Positions 48,401 through 57,232 of a stretch of 64,000 nt of DNA are shown here, one piece after another. The stretch is from an uncultured Oscillospiraceae bacterium. GTDB lineage: Bacteria; Bacillota; Clostridia; Oscillospirales; Oscillospiraceae. Position 1 is the stretch's first letter. The number at the start of each line of letters is the position of its first letter. The position numbers and the translations under genes were made by a program. Where the stretch lies: NCBI GenBank assembly GCA_950075865.1, contig CATMVA010000008.1, positions 1 through 64,000 of the forward strand. The letters are read 5' to 3'. Under the pieces are notes generated by a model. It was not told the DNA's origin, searched no databases, and worked only from the letters and a program-made list of their open reading frames with translations.

Positions 48401-48895
48401 AAAGAGCTTGTCCATCTCCAGAGCATGGACCTTGGCCCCCTCATAGTCCCCATTCCGCAGCCGCCGGGGCAGTTCCCCGGCCAAGCAGGCCGACAGACAG
48501 ATAAGCCCCTCGGCATGCTGATGGAGCAGATCCAGATCGATCCGGGGCTTGATGTAGAAACCCTCGGTGTAGGACTGGCTCACCATGTGGGACAGGTTGC
48601 GGTAACCCACCTCGTTCTTACACAGGAGGATCAGGTGGCGGGCCTGACTGTCCAGCTCATGGATCCGGTCGAACCGGGTCCGGGGAGCCACATAGACCTC
48701 GCAGCCGATGACCGGCTTGATCCCCTCGGCCTTGCAGGCCTTGTAGAAGTCGATGACCCCGTACATATTCCCGTGGTCGGTGATGGCCACGGCGTTCTGC
48801 CCCAGCTCCTTCACCCGCTTCACCAGCTTGGGGATCCGGCAGGCCCCGTCCAGCAGGGAGTATTCCGTATGGTTGTGCAGATGGACAAAGGACAT
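45407..48895 (-). CDS. dnaE: DNA polymerase III subunit alpha
   Basis: 1162 aa; PHP domain FVHLHNHTEYSLLDGACR, PDIDIDFCIRRREEVIDYV. Confidence 0.98.
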   Translation of the reverse strand: MSFVHLHNHTEYSLLDGACRIPKLVKRVKELGQNAVAITDHGNMYGVIDFYKACKAEGIKPVIGCEVYVAPRTRFDRIHELDSQARHLILLCKNEVGYRNLSHMVSQSYTEGFYIKPRIDLDLLHQHAEGLICLSACLAGELPRRLRNGDYEGAKVHALEMDKLFGRGSYYLELQDHGLEADPQVIAGLVRLHEETGIPLVCTNDAHYLTREDARMQDILMCIQTGKTEADPDRMKFESDEMYIKSEEEMTQLFGRYPEALANTQKIADMCNVEFEFGKYHLPEFHLPEGETDPDAYFERFCREGFERRYPNAPEGYLKQLEYEMGIIRQMGFVEYFLIVSDFIGFAKRSGIPVGPGRGSAAGSMVAYCMAITEVDPMKYGLFFERFLNPERVTMPDIDIDFCIRRREEVIDYVREKYGADHVAQIVTFGTMAARGAIRDVGRVLGMPYDQVDQVAKQVPTALHITLDEALKVSKPLRDLYSEDEQIKLLIDTAKAIEGMPRHASTHAAGVVITRLPVTDYVPLATNDGQPVTQYTMVTLEELGLLKMDFLGLRNLTVLDDTVKMVQKERPGFTLDDVPMDDQEVFKMLADGKTSGVFQLESAGMTGVTVGLRPKSVEDLCAVIALYRPGPMDSIPRFLECAQNPAKVTYLHSILEPILSVTYGCIVYQEQVIAIFQQMAGYSLGQADMVRRAMSKKKVKDIEREREAFLHGDPDRNIKGCVANGIPEDVAQEIYKEIYAFAEYAFNKAHSLAYAIVAYQTAWFKYHYTREYMAALLTSVLDSSTKVAEYIAECKNCDLSLLPPDVNRSGADFTAVEEGIRFGLAAVKGVGRGFALQVIGERERNGDFVSLSDFCSRMFGQDCNKRVVESLVKCGAFDSTGARRSQLLAVAEKTMDVIAKTRRDTIEGQYDLFGGEGSFASAPEVPLPDLPELSQRERMRMEKETTGLYLTGHPMDDYRALVQSLNAAPIGGILADFDREEGPQTYRDGQKVVLAGVVNTSKTKTTKNNTLMAYVTMEDDTGAIELLVFSRVLGECAPYLREGAAILAEGKLSVRDEKAPQLMCDRIRPLEDGGEAPAAVSGSAGAARGSGAASGKLYVKTPSADDPRMRKARLVLNMFPGNQQVVFYCEDTKRRLGAAGDLRSSLIDELGELFGRENVVVK

Positions 48896-48916
48896 GCCAT
48901 CGCCTCCTTGGTATTT

Positions 48917-49834
48917 TTATTTTTCAGCATCCGGCCCATCGTCCCCCATCTCCCCCAGCTTCTTCAGCCGGTAGTTGAAGGTGGACTTGGTGATGGGCGG
49001 CTCGCAGAGCCCCCCCAGCTCGGTGAGGGTCAAGTCAGGGTTCTCCAGCCGCAGCCGGGCGGCCTCGGCCAGCTTGGGGGGCAGGGTACTCAAGTCCATC
49101 CTGGTTTGGAGCCGCCGGATAGCCTCGATCTGGGCCTGGGCAGCGTCCACCGCCTTGTCCAGATTGGCAGCGTCGCAGTTCACCCGGCGGTTCACGCCCC
49201 CTCGGATATCCTTCTCCGCCTTGGCGTTCATCAGCTCCATGGCGGCCAGAGGGGCCCCCAGGGCGGTGAGGAAATCAGCAATGTCCTCGCTGCGCTTGAA
49301 GTAGGCCATGTGGTTGCCCCCCCGGCAGATCCCCTTGGGGTCAAAGCCCGCCTCCCGCAGAAGGGTCTGCATCTCCCGGTCCACCGAGCGGTGGGTGGTG
49401 GTCAATTCCAAATGATACCCCTTCTGGGGATCGGTGACCGACCCCCCGGCCAAAAAGGCCCCCCGGAAGAAGGAAAGTCGGCAGTGATCCTCCTCCAGGA
49501 TGCCGAAATTGACGTGGTGGGCCACCGCCGAGCCCAAATCATAGCCGAAAGCTGCCGAGAGCAGGTCCAGCTTGTCCCCATCCATGATGGAAAAGACCCG
49601 TTTACCAGGTCCGGGATCAGGCAGGCGATCAAAGGTGATATGGAAGGCCTTTTTGAACAAAAGGGGCAGCCGCTGGGCCAGGTCCTCCGACTCGGTGACG
49701 ATCCGGGCCTCGCTGCCGTCGAAACGGTTGGCATACAGGAGAAGGCCATAGCATTCGGCCTGGGCACAGCACTTCCGGTTCACCGGCAAGCGGCACAGCT
49801 CGGCCTTAGCGTCGCGGGAAAAGGACATGGACAT
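48917..49834 (-). CDS. whiA: DNA-binding/sporulation regulator WhiA
   Basis: MSMSFSRDAKAELCRLP N-terminus, LAGGSVTDPQKGYHLEL, C-terminal HTH LGGLCEPPITKSTFNYRLKKL. Confidence 0.95.
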   Translation of the reverse strand: MSMSFSRDAKAELCRLPVNRKCCAQAECYGLLLYANRFDGSEARIVTESEDLAQRLPLLFKKAFHITFDRLPDPGPGKRVFSIMDGDKLDLLSAAFGYDLGSAVAHHVNFGILEEDHCRLSFFRGAFLAGGSVTDPQKGYHLELTTTHRSVDREMQTLLREAGFDPKGICRGGNHMAYFKRSEDIADFLTALGAPLAAMELMNAKAEKDIRGGVNRRVNCDAANLDKAVDAAQAQIEAIRRLQTRMDLSTLPPKLAEAARLRLENPDLTLTELGGLCEPPITKSTFNYRLKKLGEMGDDGPDAEK

Positions 49835-49866
49835 TCCCCTTTCTCTTTTGGTATACATGCCTGGGC

Positions 49867-50316
49867 TTACCCTTCCAGTTCCTTTTTGACCTTCTCCATC
49901 AGGGTTTTGCACCCGGCGTGCTTCTCGATCTGCTTCCCTGTTTCTCCGTCGGTCCGGGAAAAGGACCGGGTGTGATAATAGCGGCACTGGACAGCCTGGA
50001 CCCCTGTCTCTGTGAGCAGCCTGTCGGGCCCCTTCAACTCCGTGGCGGTATTCCCATCGGCGTCGGTCACCAGATAGCCCAGGACTCCCCGGTCGGAGCA
50101 TACCGCCCACACCGAATCGCGCATCCTCGGGACATAGCTGACGAGCCATTCCAGAAGCCGTGATACCTCCGCCGTGCGCTCCCATGAGGAAGAGCAGTCA
50201 TGGGACTCGCAGTCGTCCCCCATGCACACGCTGTCCCGGTCCGCGGATATCAGCACTGGGTATTTCGGCTCCGGGGGCTTTCTTTCCCAAAAACGCATTC
50301 TGACGCCGCCCTTCAA
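49867..50316 (-). CDS. Hypothetical protein translationally coupled to yvcK
   Basis: 149 aa, overlaps yvcK stop by 4 nt. Confidence 0.7.
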   Translation of the reverse strand: MKGGVRMRFWERKPPEPKYPVLISADRDSVCMGDDCESHDCSSSWERTAEVSRLLEWLVSYVPRMRDSVWAVCSDRGVLGYLVTDADGNTATELKGPDRLLTETGVQAVQCRYYHTRSFSRTDGETGKQIEKHAGCKTLMEKVKKELEG

Positions 50317-51326
50317 AACACCTTGGTCTCAGCCCGCTCCTCGTAGAGTTCCATGACCACCTGGCTGAGGCGGTCAGAGGAGTGGCGGGCGTACTGGGTG
50401 CCGGTGGAGAGCATAGGGCGCTCCACCACCTCCACCCCAAGGGCTTCGGTCTTTTTCCGGTCCACCAGGATGGGCTCGGCCCCCTCCTCCCGATAGCGTT
50501 CCAGCACATCGTCGGCCACGGGAGAGCAGTTGGCAAGACACAGGTCCACAAGGTTGGGGGCAGAGTGGTCCAGGAGGGCGGAAACGTGGTCAGAGAGAGT
50601 CATACCCTCGGTCTCCCCGTCCTGGGTCATGATGTTGCCGATATAGACCCGAAGGGCATCGCTCTGGCAGATGGCCTCGGTGACGCCGTCCACCAGAAGG
50701 TTGGGGATGACGCTGGTATAGAGACTGCCGGGGCCTAAAAGGATCAGACCGGCCTCCCGGATAGCCTCGATGGCTGCCGCGGTGGGGGTGGGACGGTCAG
50801 GGATGAGACGGACGCTTCTAATGCGGCAATCCTGGGCCTTTTTAAAGTCGGCGATCTTGGATTCGCCCAGAATGGCGGTACCATTTTCAAAGGTGGCTTC
50901 CAGCTTCACGTCGGCGCTGGTGACAGGCAGGATGCGGCCCGAGATGGCCAGAACGTGGCTCATCTCGCTGACAGCCTCCTCAAAGGAACCGGTAATGCCG
51001 TTGAGGGCGGCCAGAATCAAGTTGCCGAAGGACTGGCCGGTAAGACTACCGGAACCGGCGGGAAACCGGTAGGCCAGCAGTTGGCCCATGACAGGCTCGG
51101 TGTTGGCAAGGGCCTCCATGCAGTGGCGGATGTCCCCCGGCGGGGGCATGCCCAGGTCGGTGCGCAGCACCCCGGAGCCACCGCCGTCATCGGCCACGGT
51201 GACAATGGCAGTCAGGTTGCGGGTGTGGCGCTTCAGCCCCCGCAGGAGGGTGGAAAGGCCGTGGCCGCCACCGATGGCCACGATCTTGGGGCCCCTGGCC
51301 CGGCGGCTGGTGAGTTTCTCGTCCAT
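50313..51326 (-). CDS. yvcK: Gluconeogenesis factor YvcK/CofD-like
   Basis: KIVAIGGGHGLSTLLRGLKRHTRNLTAIVTVADDGGGSG. Confidence 0.97.
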   Translation of the reverse strand: MDEKLTSRRARGPKIVAIGGGHGLSTLLRGLKRHTRNLTAIVTVADDGGGSGVLRTDLGMPPPGDIRHCMEALANTEPVMGQLLAYRFPAGSGSLTGQSFGNLILAALNGITGSFEEAVSEMSHVLAISGRILPVTSADVKLEATFENGTAILGESKIADFKKAQDCRIRSVRLIPDRPTPTAAAIEAIREAGLILLGPGSLYTSVIPNLLVDGVTEAICQSDALRVYIGNIMTQDGETEGMTLSDHVSALLDHSAPNLVDLCLANCSPVADDVLERYREEGAEPILVDRKKTEALGVEVVERPMLSTGTQYARHSSDRLSQVVMELYEERAETKVF

Positions 51327-52189
51327 TAGCACGCCCTCGTCATGTCCCGGTGGTTCTCCCCGGTCTCATAGCCCTTCTGGCGGATGAAGTCAGCCAGGGC
51401 CCGGGCCACCGCCACCGAACGGTGCTGACCTCCGGTGCAGCCCACGGCGATGACCAGAGCCGCCTTCCCCTCCTCCACATACTGGGGCAGGAGGAAGGCA
51501 ATGAGCTGCTCCAGATAGGCCATGAACTCCTCCCCCTGCCGGTTGGAAAAGACAAAATCATAGACCGGCTTTTCCAGACCCGTGTGGTGCTTGAGCTCGG
51601 GCACATAGAAGGGGTTGGGCAGGAAACGAACGTCAAAGACCAGGTCGGCCTCCAGAGGGATGCCATACTTGAAGCCGAAGGAGGTAACGCTGACGCTCAT
51701 GGCCTTCTGGGGCGTCCGGGAATCAAATAGCCGAAGGATCTCGGCGCGCAGCTTGGCGGTGGAGAGCCCCGAGGTGTCCACAATGTACTCGGCCCGGGCC
51801 CGGACCGGCTCCAGGATCAGCTTCTCCCGGCGGATGGCCTCCTCCAGGGACTGGCTGCTCTGGGCCAGGGGGTGGAGCCGCCGGGTCTCCTTGTAGCGCT
51901 TGACTACGGTCTCTACCGAGGCCTCCATAAACAGGATCTTATGGGCGCAGTTCATCCCCGAAAGGCTGTCCAAGGCCGCGAAAAGGCCGTCAAAGGTCTG
52001 GCCTCCCCGGATATCCACCACCACGGCGGCCTTGTCGTACTGCACCTGCCCGGCCATGGCTATCTCAGCAAATTTGGGGATCAGAGAGGCTGGCATGTTG
52101 TCCACCACGAAGTATCCCATATCCTCCAGAAACGAGGCCGCCTGGCTTTTGCCCGCGCCCGACAGGCCCGAGACCACGATCAGTTCCAT
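51326..52189 (-). CDS. rapZ: RNase adapter/nucleotide-binding protein RapZ
   Basis: VSGLSGAGKSQAASFLEDMGYFVVDNMP; AIGCTGGQHRS-like VAVGCTGGQHRSV. Confidence 0.97.
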   Translation of the reverse strand: MELIVVSGLSGAGKSQAASFLEDMGYFVVDNMPASLIPKFAEIAMAGQVQYDKAAVVVDIRGGQTFDGLFAALDSLSGMNCAHKILFMEASVETVVKRYKETRRLHPLAQSSQSLEEAIRREKLILEPVRARAEYIVDTSGLSTAKLRAEILRLFDSRTPQKAMSVSVTSFGFKYGIPLEADLVFDVRFLPNPFYVPELKHHTGLEKPVYDFVFSNRQGEEFMAYLEQLIAFLLPQYVEEGKAALVIAVGCTGGQHRSVAVARALADFIRQKGYETGENHRDMTRAC

Positions 52190-52192
52190 ATC

Positions 52193-53194
52193 TTACACCC
52201 CCAAGGTTTTCACTTCCAGTTCCAGCGCGACGCCGGTCTGGTCCAGGACCCGTTTTTTCACTTCCTCCACCAGCGCCAGAATGTCGGCGCAGGTGGCCCC
52301 GCCCCGGTTCACAATGAACCCGGCGTGCTTTTCCGACACCTGGGCGCCACCTACGGCCAGGCCCTTACAACCACACTGATCGATGAGGGCGGCGGCATAG
52401 ACCGGCGTGCCGTCAGGCAGCGGGGCGGGCCGCTTGAAGGTGGAGCCCGCCGAAGGATATTCCAAGGGCTGCTTGGCCTTCCGCTGGGCAGAGAGCTCGG
52501 CCATTCTGGCCTTGATGGCCCCCGGATCACCGCGGGTCAGTCGAAATCCAGCCATAGTCACGAAAAGCTCTTTATCGCAAAAATAGCTGTGGCGGTAGGA
52601 AAAGGTGCTGTTTTCCACTTCACGATAATTTACATTTAAAATACCGTTTTTCTCACTCGGCGTCCCAAACGCAAGAAACAATTTCCCATCCATAACCCTG
52701 AAAGAGCCTACATCTTCTCCGAAATAGTTGACAAAATCCAGAACTTGAACGGCCTCTCCCCCGTAGGCCCCGGCGTTCATGTAGACCGCTCCCCCTACCG
52801 TACCGGGGATACCGGCAGCCCATTCCAGACCACTCAGCCCCTCCTGAGCGGCAAAATTGGCCAGTTTTGAAAGCAGGACACCGCTTCCGGCGACAATGAA
52901 ATTTTCGCTCCGCTCCAGCCTGTCCAGACGGACCGTGGAAATCACAAGCCCGTTATACCCTTGGTCGGACACCAGCAGATTGGAGCCGTTTCCCATAAAA
53001 AACGGGGTGATTTTCTGTTCCTGACACACTCGCAAAAGATCCCCGGCTTCGCCCGGCGTCTTAGGCTGAGCCATCAGGGCGGCGGGGCCGCCTACCCGGA
53101 AGGAAGTGTGCTTGCTCATGGGCTCATTTTTCCGAAGCTCCAGGCCGGGACATTCCTCCCGGAGCCGCTTTTCCAGTTCTTCCAAACGTTTCAT
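52193..53194 (-). CDS. murB: UDP-N-acetylmuramate dehydrogenase
   Basis: KHTSFRVGGPAALM, GNGSNLLVSDQGYNGLVI, AGIPGTVGGAVYMNAGAYGGE. Confidence 0.97.
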   Translation of the reverse strand: MKRLEELEKRLREECPGLELRKNEPMSKHTSFRVGGPAALMAQPKTPGEAGDLLRVCQEQKITPFFMGNGSNLLVSDQGYNGLVISTVRLDRLERSENFIVAGSGVLLSKLANFAAQEGLSGLEWAAGIPGTVGGAVYMNAGAYGGEAVQVLDFVNYFGEDVGSFRVMDGKLFLAFGTPSEKNGILNVNYREVENSTFSYRHSYFCDKELFVTMAGFRLTRGDPGAIKARMAELSAQRKAKQPLEYPSAGSTFKRPAPLPDGTPVYAAALIDQCGCKGLAVGGAQVSEKHAGFIVNRGGATCADILALVEEVKKRVLDQTGVALELEVKTLGV

Positions 53195-53226
53195 AGAAGG
53201 CCCTCCTTTCCGCCAGTGTATGCGGT

Positions 53227-54918
53227 TTACAGCGTTTTCTTGTATGCTTCGGCGGCGGTCAGCAGCTCTTCGGCCGAAGCCAGGGCGGCGTCGGTGATGC
53301 GTTCGCCCGAGGTGAGGCGGGCCAGCTCGGCCTGCCGGCGTTCCCGGCTCAAATCTTCCACATTTGTGTAGGTTCTGCCGTCTTTCTCTCCTTTTTCCAC
53401 GCAAAAGTGAACATCGGCCATAGCGGCGATTTGGGGCAGGTGGGTGACGCAGAGGACCTGCTTGCCCTGGGCCACCTGGCAGAGCTTCTGGGCCACCTTC
53501 TGAGCGGCACGGCCCGAGACCCCGGTATCCACCTCGTCGAAGACCAGGGTATCCACCCCATCCCCTTCTGCCAGAACGTTTTTCAGGCAGAGCATGATAC
53601 GGGCCAGCTCGCCGCCCGAGGCGATCTTTTGAATGGGCTTTAGGTCTTCGCCAACATTTGCGGACATTAAGAAGCGAATTTGGTCCATTCCATCCTCATT
53701 CAGGCCGGTTTCACTGTCAATTGTGCCAAATTCCACCTGGAAACGGACTTTTGGCATATCCAACTGGGCAAGCTCGTTCTGAATTCGCTTTTCCAGAACT
53801 TTTGCGCCCTCTTTCCTTATTTCTGACAGGGTCTTTGCCTCATTTTTGCACTCTTTCAGGATCTCGGCATATTCGGTCTCCAAACGGGCCATGGCATCGT
53901 CGGCAAAGGCGATCTCATCCCGTTCATTTTGGCACTTTTGTAAGAAATCCAGCATAATTTCCTCATTTTCACCGTATTTCTTCTTCAAACGGTACAGAGT
54001 ATCCAAGCGGGACTCAATGCGGTCCAGCTCGCCGGGGTCAGCCTCAAAATTATCTAACATATTTCGGGTGGAATCGGCGGAATCCTGGGTCAAAATGGCG
54101 AGTTCGGATATCTTTTCAAGAAGTTCGTCCAGTTCGGAGCTGACGCCCGAAACACGGGTCAGAGCCTGTTCCGCCTGGGAGAGTAGGGATGCGGCACCGG
54201 GGAGGTCATCGTCGCCGCTGAGGGCGTAATGGGCATTCTGGACGGCCTCGGTCAGGGCGACGGCGGAACGCAGAATTTCCCGCCGCTCTAAGAGTTCCGC
54301 CTCCTCCCCCACCCGGAGGTCCGCTTTTTCCAATTCCCCGATCTGGTAGTTCAGGATGTCAAGTTTGCGGGCCTTTTCCCCCTCGTTCATGCGAAAACGG
54401 TCCATTTTGACCCTGGTTTGAACCAACCGGTTGTACGTTTCCCGGTAAGTTGCAATGTGATTCCCATTTTTGGAAAAATTATCCAAGTATGAGAGATGGC
54501 AGCCCTCGTCCAAAAGCTGCTGCCCGTCATGCTGACCATGGATATTCAATATCTGCCGGCCCAGAGCGCGGAGCTGGGCCACCGTGACCGGGCGGCCATT
54601 GACCCGGCAAATGTTTTTGCCGTCAGGCAGGATCTCCCGGCTGAGGAGCATTTCCCCATTTCCATCGGGTATCAGGCCATTCTCCTCCATCCATGGGGAG
54701 GGGCGCAGGGCCGTAAAGGTCCCGGCCACCAGGGCCGAGGGGGCCCCGGTACGGATGAGCTCCCGGCTGGTCCGCTCCCCGGTGACGGCACTCATGGCGT
54801 CCACCACGATGGATTTGCCCGCGCCGGTCTCGCCGGTGAGGACGTTGAAGCCCGGACCGAAGGAGATGTCGGCCGACTGGATGACGGCGATATTTTCAAT
54901 GTGAAGGACCGAGAGCAT
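53227..54918 (-). CDS. recN: DNA repair protein RecN
   Basis: MLSVLHIENIAVIQSADISFGPGFNVLTGETGAGKSIV; LVFDEVDTGVSGRAAQKVAQKL. Confidence 0.97.
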   Translation of the reverse strand: MLSVLHIENIAVIQSADISFGPGFNVLTGETGAGKSIVVDAMSAVTGERTSRELIRTGAPSALVAGTFTALRPSPWMEENGLIPDGNGEMLLSREILPDGKNICRVNGRPVTVAQLRALGRQILNIHGQHDGQQLLDEGCHLSYLDNFSKNGNHIATYRETYNRLVQTRVKMDRFRMNEGEKARKLDILNYQIGELEKADLRVGEEAELLERREILRSAVALTEAVQNAHYALSGDDDLPGAASLLSQAEQALTRVSGVSSELDELLEKISELAILTQDSADSTRNMLDNFEADPGELDRIESRLDTLYRLKKKYGENEEIMLDFLQKCQNERDEIAFADDAMARLETEYAEILKECKNEAKTLSEIRKEGAKVLEKRIQNELAQLDMPKVRFQVEFGTIDSETGLNEDGMDQIRFLMSANVGEDLKPIQKIASGGELARIMLCLKNVLAEGDGVDTLVFDEVDTGVSGRAAQKVAQKLCQVAQGKQVLCVTHLPQIAAMADVHFCVEKGEKDGRTYTNVEDLSRERRQAELARLTSGERITDAALASAEELLTAAEAYKKTL

Positions 54919-54947
54919 AGGGGATCACTCCTTTGGTGGAATAACCC

Positions 54948-55010
54948 AGACAACGGGAACTGTCCTTCCGTCCCAAAGAACAGGACAAAAGAACCGTCCC
55001 CCTGTCTAGG
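54948..55010. repeat. REP-like repeat copy A (GACAAAAGAACCGTCCC core)
   Basis: Core 54984-55000 matches copy B core (GGGACGGTTCTTcTGTC) in reverse orientation. Confidence 0.6.
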
Positions 55011-55019
55011 GGTGTCCGG

Positions 55020-55472
55020 TCAGGAAAGCATTTCCCGGATCTGGTCGCAGAATTCCTCGGCGGCGGTGTTGCTGCGCATGATGAGGATGGCGGTGTCGTC
55101 CCCGGCCAGGGAGCCCACCAGGTCGGGCAGGTCCATGCCGTCCATGGCGGCCCCGGCCGCGTTGGCAAGGCCGGGCATGGTCTTGAGGACCACGATGTTC
55201 TGGGCCACGTCCAGGGAGGTGACGCTCTCCCGGAAAATGGTACGCAGACGGCCGGCCACGCCGGCGGCAGCCTTCCGCTGGGAGACGGAGTACTTGTATA
55301 TCCCCCCGGCGGTGAGCTCCTTCACCAGGTGGAGCTGCTTGATGTCCCGGGAGACGGTGGCCTGGGTGGTGGTGATCCCCCGCTCACGCAGATGCTCCAG
55401 AAGCTGCTCCTGGGTCTCTATCTCGGAAGAGGAAATGATATTCAGGATCTCCTGCTGGCGTTTGCTTTTCAT
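55020..55472 (-). CDS. argR: Arginine repressor
   Basis: MKSKRQQEILNIISSSEIETQEQLLEHLRERGITTTQATVSRDIKQLHLVK. Confidence 0.96.
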   Translation of the reverse strand: MKSKRQQEILNIISSSEIETQEQLLEHLRERGITTTQATVSRDIKQLHLVKELTAGGIYKYSVSQRKAAAGVAGRLRTIFRESVTSLDVAQNIVVLKTMPGLANAAGAAMDGMDLPDLVGSLAGDDTAILIMRSNTAAEEFCDQIREMLS

Positions 55473-56338
55473 GGCTCGTTCCTCCCAAGTTTTTGATTCA
55501 TCAAGGTATAGAAGCTACGGCCAGTAAGGCGGATCAAACGGGTCTTGGACCGGGAGCGGCGGATCTCCACCTGGTCCCCCGGACGGAGGCGGAAAGCCTT
55601 GCCCCCGTCCACCGATAGATAGACAGCTTTCCGGGATGCCTTCTCGGGCAGGACGGTGACCCGGCGGTTCCCGTCCAGCACCAGAGGCCGGACATAAAGA
55701 GCGTGGGGACAGATGGGGGTCACCGTGATGTTCTCGGCGGTGGGCTCCACGATGGGGCCGCCCGCCGACATGGAGTAGGCGGTGGAGCCGGTGGGGGTAC
55801 CGATGACCACCCCGTCCCCGGGGAAGCTGCTCATCAGGATGCCGTCTGCCAGTACGTCCAGGTCGATGACACGAGCCATGGCCCCCTTGGTGACCACCGC
55901 GTCGTTGAGGGCGGTGTCCCGGTGGATCACCCGGCCCTCCCGGCGGACCCACACGTCCAGGAGCATCCGCTTTTCGATCCGGTAATCCCCCTTGGGAAGG
56001 CGCTCCAGGAGGGGGAGCTCCCCGGTCTCCAACTCGGCCATGAAGCCCATGCTGCCCAGGTTCACCCCCAACACCGGGATGTTGCCGTGGGCCAGGGCCT
56101 CCTTGGCGGCGTGGAGGATGGTGCCATCCCCGCCGAAGCAGATCAGGATGTCCGCCCCACGGAAGGCCTCCTGGGCCGGGAGGAAGGTCAGGTCTCCAGG
56201 CACGCTGGGGCGGTCCTCCCCTCCAAAGGGGAGGGTGAATGCGGTCTGGCAGCCGGCCCCCTCCAGGATGCGGCAGGCCTCACGGGCGGCCTGGAGGCCT
56301 TTTTCCAGATATGGATTTGGGCTGAGGACGATCTTCAT
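55469..56338 (-). CDS. nadK: NAD kinase
   Basis: ILICFGGDGTILHAAKE (GGDGT), GVNLGSMGFMAEL, TGSTAYSMSAGGPIVEP. Confidence 0.96.
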   Translation of the reverse strand: MKIVLSPNPYLEKGLQAAREACRILEGAGCQTAFTLPFGGEDRPSVPGDLTFLPAQEAFRGADILICFGGDGTILHAAKEALAHGNIPVLGVNLGSMGFMAELETGELPLLERLPKGDYRIEKRMLLDVWVRREGRVIHRDTALNDAVVTKGAMARVIDLDVLADGILMSSFPGDGVVIGTPTGSTAYSMSAGGPIVEPTAENITVTPICPHALYVRPLVLDGNRRVTVLPEKASRKAVYLSVDGGKAFRLRPGDQVEIRRSRSKTRLIRLTGRSFYTLMNQKLGRNEP

Positions 56339-56409
56339 GGGCGGTCACTCCTTTTGGGGACAATAAAAGAATGGATCATAAAGGTCTGGGCGGTTTTCTT
56401 GCCCAAGGG

Positions 56410-56492
56410 CAAGGGCCTCTTTCATGTGGGACCATTCTGGATATGGTGTTTTAACCTTGCCGGTCAAGGGCCTCTTTCATGAGGGACTATTC
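56410..56492 (+). repeat. Direct repeat CAAGGGCCTCTTTCATGwGGGACyATTCT (two copies)
   Basis: 56410-56437 and 56465-56492 differ at two positions. Confidence 0.7.
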
Positions 56493-56935
56493 TTGATGTC
56501 AAGAATAGCCCCCCACACCCCCCAAGAACCACCAGAGGGGGGATTTCGATTTCCCCCCTCTGGACTCCCCCTTGAAGCGACCAAAGAGGGGCCCATTGCG
56601 ATGGCCCCTCTTTGGAAACACCCCAGAGCTGTTCTGGCGGAGAGAGGGGACCTTCGACCCGCACTTCGTGGCGGGTCTCGGTTCGGGGAGGCGGCGGGGG
56701 CAAGCCCCCGCCCTACGCGGCCCCGCCGCCAACCCAGCAGGGCTGAACATGCAAGGCGGCGCCGATTACAACAGGGAATCCAAAGGTCACGATGTTGTCA
56801 GCGGCAGCGGCGCAAGAAGGAGCACGGGTCACATTAAGAGGGCCGCCGGGCAGTAAAATTGGCAAGGGCTTTTCTTGGGGGTGTGGGGGCCAAATTCTTT
56901 TCTCGAAAAGATGGCCCCCACAAAGAAAAAAGAAA
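56487..56935. repeat. Palindrome-rich noncoding block (at least six inverted repeats) bounded by imperfect inverted repeats
   Basis: Palindromes at 56487-56508, 56532-56563, 56581-56615, 56656-56677, 56693-56712, 56882-56922; outer arms GCCCCCCACACCCCCCAAGAA (56508-56528) vs TTCTTGGGGGTGTGGGGGC (56872-56890). Confidence 0.75.
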
Positions 56936-57145
56936 TTATCTTTGATCAGAGATCCCCGCCAAATAGTCCGTAGACACCCGGAAAAATTTTGCCATGCGGA
57001 TCAAAGTGGAAACAACAGGTTCCCGTTCGCCGGATTCGTACCTTTGGTAGGTCCTGCTGGTTATCCCCATTTCCGCAGCGACTGCGGCTTGGGACAGCTT
57101 TCGCTCTTCCCGCAAAAGTAAAATTCTCTCTGAAAAAGTTGCCAT
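56936..57145 (-). CDS. XRE-family HTH repressor (69 aa)
   Basis: FSERILLLREERKLSQAAVAAEMGITSRTYQRYESGEREPVVSTLIRMAKFFRVSTDYLAG. Confidence 0.93.
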   Translation of the reverse strand: MATFSERILLLREERKLSQAAVAAEMGITSRTYQRYESGEREPVVSTLIRMAKFFRVSTDYLAGISDQR

Positions 57146-57160
57146 TTTTGAATCTCCCTC

Positions 57161-57213
57161 TTGACACGACCATTCGGTCGTAGTATGATTATAGCATAAC
57201 GACCGTTTGGTCG
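57161..57213 (+). promoter_or_regulatory. Consensus promoter with twin operators CGACC-N4-GGTCG
   Basis: TTGACA (57161)-17-TATGAT (57184-57189); operators at 57167-57180 and 57200-57213, 33 bp centre to centre. Confidence 0.85.
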
Positions 57214-57232
57214 CAACTATGAGGTGATTTTT

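Noticed and set aside
46940-49975. 1011-aa plus-strand ORF
   Set aside because: Antisense to dnaE/whiA; sequence is low-complexity H/L/G/Q-rich typical of high-GC antisense frames
56424-56856. ORFs of 79-137 aa in the palindrome-rich block
   Set aside because: Pro/Arg-rich products generated by inverted repeats on both strands; no RBS or homologous domain
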